This document shows positions 14,698 through 15,662 of a DNA stretch of 15,662 nucleotides, piece after piece. The stretch is from Bacteroidota bacterium (GTDB lineage Bacteria > Bacteroidota > Bacteroidia > Chitinophagales > Chitinophagaceae). Location of the stretch: the NCBI GenBank assembly GCA_947447835.1, contig CANFLP010000040.1:1-15662 (forward strand), written 5' to 3'. Under the pieces are notes generated by a model. That model was given only the letters and a program-made list of their open reading frames with translations, did not search any database and was not told the origin of the DNA. The position numbers and the translations under genes are program-made. Numbering within the stretch: position 1 is the stretch's first letter; each line of letters opens with the position of its first letter.

Positions 14698-15429
14698 TTA
14701 AGTTTTGTTTTGGATGATGGCATCCAAGCTGCCAATACCCAATAATTTTTTAGTGATAAAACCTTCGGCATATTGCACGCCAATTTGTTGTCCTAATTCT
14801 TTAGCTCTTCCTTTTACGAATTCTAAGAATGCCGTTCCTGAAATAAAAGTTTCAGGCTCTTTTGAATTAGGGTCATAAAACTGAGAACTATGTGCCAATA
14901 TTGATTCCATTTTCTTTTCCATATGTGCACTAATGTCAACCACAAAACTAGGTGTTAAACTACGTGATTGAATATAATGAAATACCTGTGTTGGTCTCCA
15001 TGCAGCTTGTGCTACACCGTTATGCGCAGTTTCTACTTTTGTTAGTCCTGATAAAAATGCAGCATGTTCCAATAATTCAGATGCACGACCATGATCGGGA
15101 TGACGATCTTCTGGTGCATTCACAAATATAATAGCAGGTTGAAAGCGACGAATAGTTTCAACAATCAACATTTGATGTGCATGATCATTAGCAAAAAAAC
15201 CATCAGCCATTCCTAAATTCTCACGCACAGTTAATCCCAATATTTTACTTGCTAATTGCGCTTCATTTAATCTTTGTGCAACCGTCCCTCTAGTACCCAA
15301 CTCCCCTTTTGTTAAATCTATTACACCTACTTTTTTACCTTCGGCAACAGCACCTAATAAAGTACCGCCACATCCCAATTCCACATCGTCCGGGTGTGCT
15401 CCAAAAGCAAGAATATCTAGTTTATGCAT
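14698..15429 (-). CDS. bshB1: Bacillithiol biosynthesis deacetylase BshB1
   Basis: BshB1 removes the acetyl group from GlcNAc-malate, the second step in making bacillithiol, the low-molecular-weight thiol of Bacillota and many Bacteroidota. The 243 residues form a PIG-L/LmbE-type zinc deacetylase: AHPDDVELGCGG at the N-terminus supplies His12 and Asp15, and PEDRHPDHGRAS supplies His113. These are the same residue numbers as the zinc ligands of the Bacillus cereus homologue BcZBP. LTKGELGTRGT, SQFYDPNSKEPETFISG and the C-terminal YAEGFITKKLLGIGSLD are typical of the BshB1 subgroup. bshA and bshC are not in the window. It seems to be the first gene of a run with aguB and aguA, with a TAccTTTG promoter box 19 bases before its ATG. 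Confidence 0.95.
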   Translation of the reverse strand: MHKLDILAFGAHPDDVELGCGGTLLGAVAEGKKVGVIDLTKGELGTRGTVAQRLNEAQLASKILGLTVRENLGMADGFFANDHAHQMLIVETIRRFQPAIIFVNAPEDRHPDHGRASELLEHAAFLSGLTKVETAHNGVAQAAWRPTQVFHYIQSRSLTPSFVVDISAHMEKKMESILAHSSQFYDPNSKEPETFISGTAFLEFVKGRAKELGQQIGVQYAEGFITKKLLGIGSLDAIIQNKT

Positions 15430-15448
15430 CTTTAATATTTAATGGTAA

Positions 15449-15456
15449 CAAAGGTA
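15449..15456 (-). promoter_or_regulatory. Candidate -7 box (TAccTTTG) for bshB1-aguB-aguA
   Basis: The minus strand carries an exact TAnnTTTG box 19 bases upstream of the bshB1 ATG and after the rpmE terminator, the expected place for an operon promoter. I find no good TTTG -33 element at the usual distance. Confidence 0.42.
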
Positions 15457-15490
15457 AGTATAATTGACACCGCTATTGATGCTATTTGAC

Positions 15491-15525
15491 AAAAAACCCT
15501 CTCTTACCGAGGTAAGAAAGGGTTT
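15491..15525 (-). terminator. Rho-independent terminator of rpmE
   Basis: The stem AAACCCT / AGGGTTT continues through one mismatch into TCTTAC / GTAAGA around a CGAG loop. On the minus strand it is followed by a T run. It lies 37 bp after the stop of the L31 gene. Confidence 0.88.
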
Positions 15526-15562
15526 AATATGGTATAAAATGTGACTTTTATAAAGTCGGCTT

Positions 15563-15662
15563 TTATGCTTTTTTCGCGTAACGCTTGTTGAATTTGTCGA
15601 TACGACCAGCAGTGTCCACTAACATGTTTTTACCAGTGTAAAAAGGATGTGAAGTGTTTGAA
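15563..15662 (-). CDS. rpmE2: 50S ribosomal protein L31 type B, 3' end only
   Basis: Only the last 33 codons are visible; the gene runs off the right edge. They read SNTSHPFYTGKNMLVDTAGR and then IDKFNKRYAKKA. The SHPFYTGK...DTAGR(I/V)(D/E)KFNKRY pattern is the conserved C-terminus of L31, a protein of the large ribosomal subunit at the bridge to the small subunit. The SNTSHPFYTGK form fits the type B proteins found in Bacteroidota. The CxxC zinc motif that would distinguish type A lies in the unseen N-terminal part, so the subtype is inferred. A terminator follows the stop codon. Confidence 0.9.
   Translation of the reverse strand, partial: SNTSHPFYTGKNMLVDTAGRIDKFNKRYAKKA

Overview
The window is AT-rich chromosomal DNA from a member of the Bacteroidota, most likely the Chitinophagaceae or a close relative. 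Several things point there. SecD and SecF are fused into one protein. A secreted FKBP lipoprotein has the cysteine pattern I associate with that group. A BshB1-type bacillithiol deacetylase is present. TAnnTTTG-type -7 promoter boxes replace sigma70-like promoters, and there are few Shine-Dalgarno sequences. The genus is an inference; no rRNA is present. Nearly every gene is an intact housekeeping or central-metabolism gene. I see no phage, transposase, CRISPR array, toxin-antitoxin pair or tRNA.

Layout from left to right: (1) the 3' two-thirds of groEL (+) ends at a strong bidirectional terminator and faces a YhhN/TMEM86-type membrane protein (-). (2) A + strand block follows: a small two-helix membrane protein translationally coupled to an FKBP-type prolyl isomerase lipoprotein, then the large secDF gene with its own promoter and terminator. 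(3) A 265-bp non-coding block at 5999-6263 lies between the secDF terminator and the terminator of an IscA/SufA-like gene (-). It contains a long imperfect inverted repeat (31 of 37 aligned positions in the best part) and is the least explained DNA here. (4) On the + strand, a methylmalonyl-CoA mutase catalytic subunit lacking the B12 domain is followed by a secreted M20 amidohydrolase. (5) From 9833 to the end everything is on the - strand: a YggS-type PLP protein, an acyl-CoA dehydrogenase, an AmiD-like muramoyl-alanine amidase lipoprotein, aguA, aguB, bshB1 and the 3' end of rpmE (L31 type B).

Functional threads: GroEL, the FKBP lipoprotein and SecDF serve protein folding and export. AguA and AguB catalyse consecutive steps from agmatine to putrescine, their genes overlap by 11 bp, and they appear co-transcribed with bshB1 from a TAccTTTG promoter. 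The mutase and the acyl-CoA dehydrogenase belong to acyl-CoA catabolism. Catalytic residues could be located in most of the enzymes, and no gene looks broken.

I did not find a convincing new multigene system. The best candidates for a second look are the inverted-repeat block between secDF and the iscA-like gene, promoter boxes lying directly on start codons (possible leaderless mRNAs), the mutase catalytic subunit without a neighbouring B12 subunit, and the uncharacterised membrane protein coupled to the FKBP gene.
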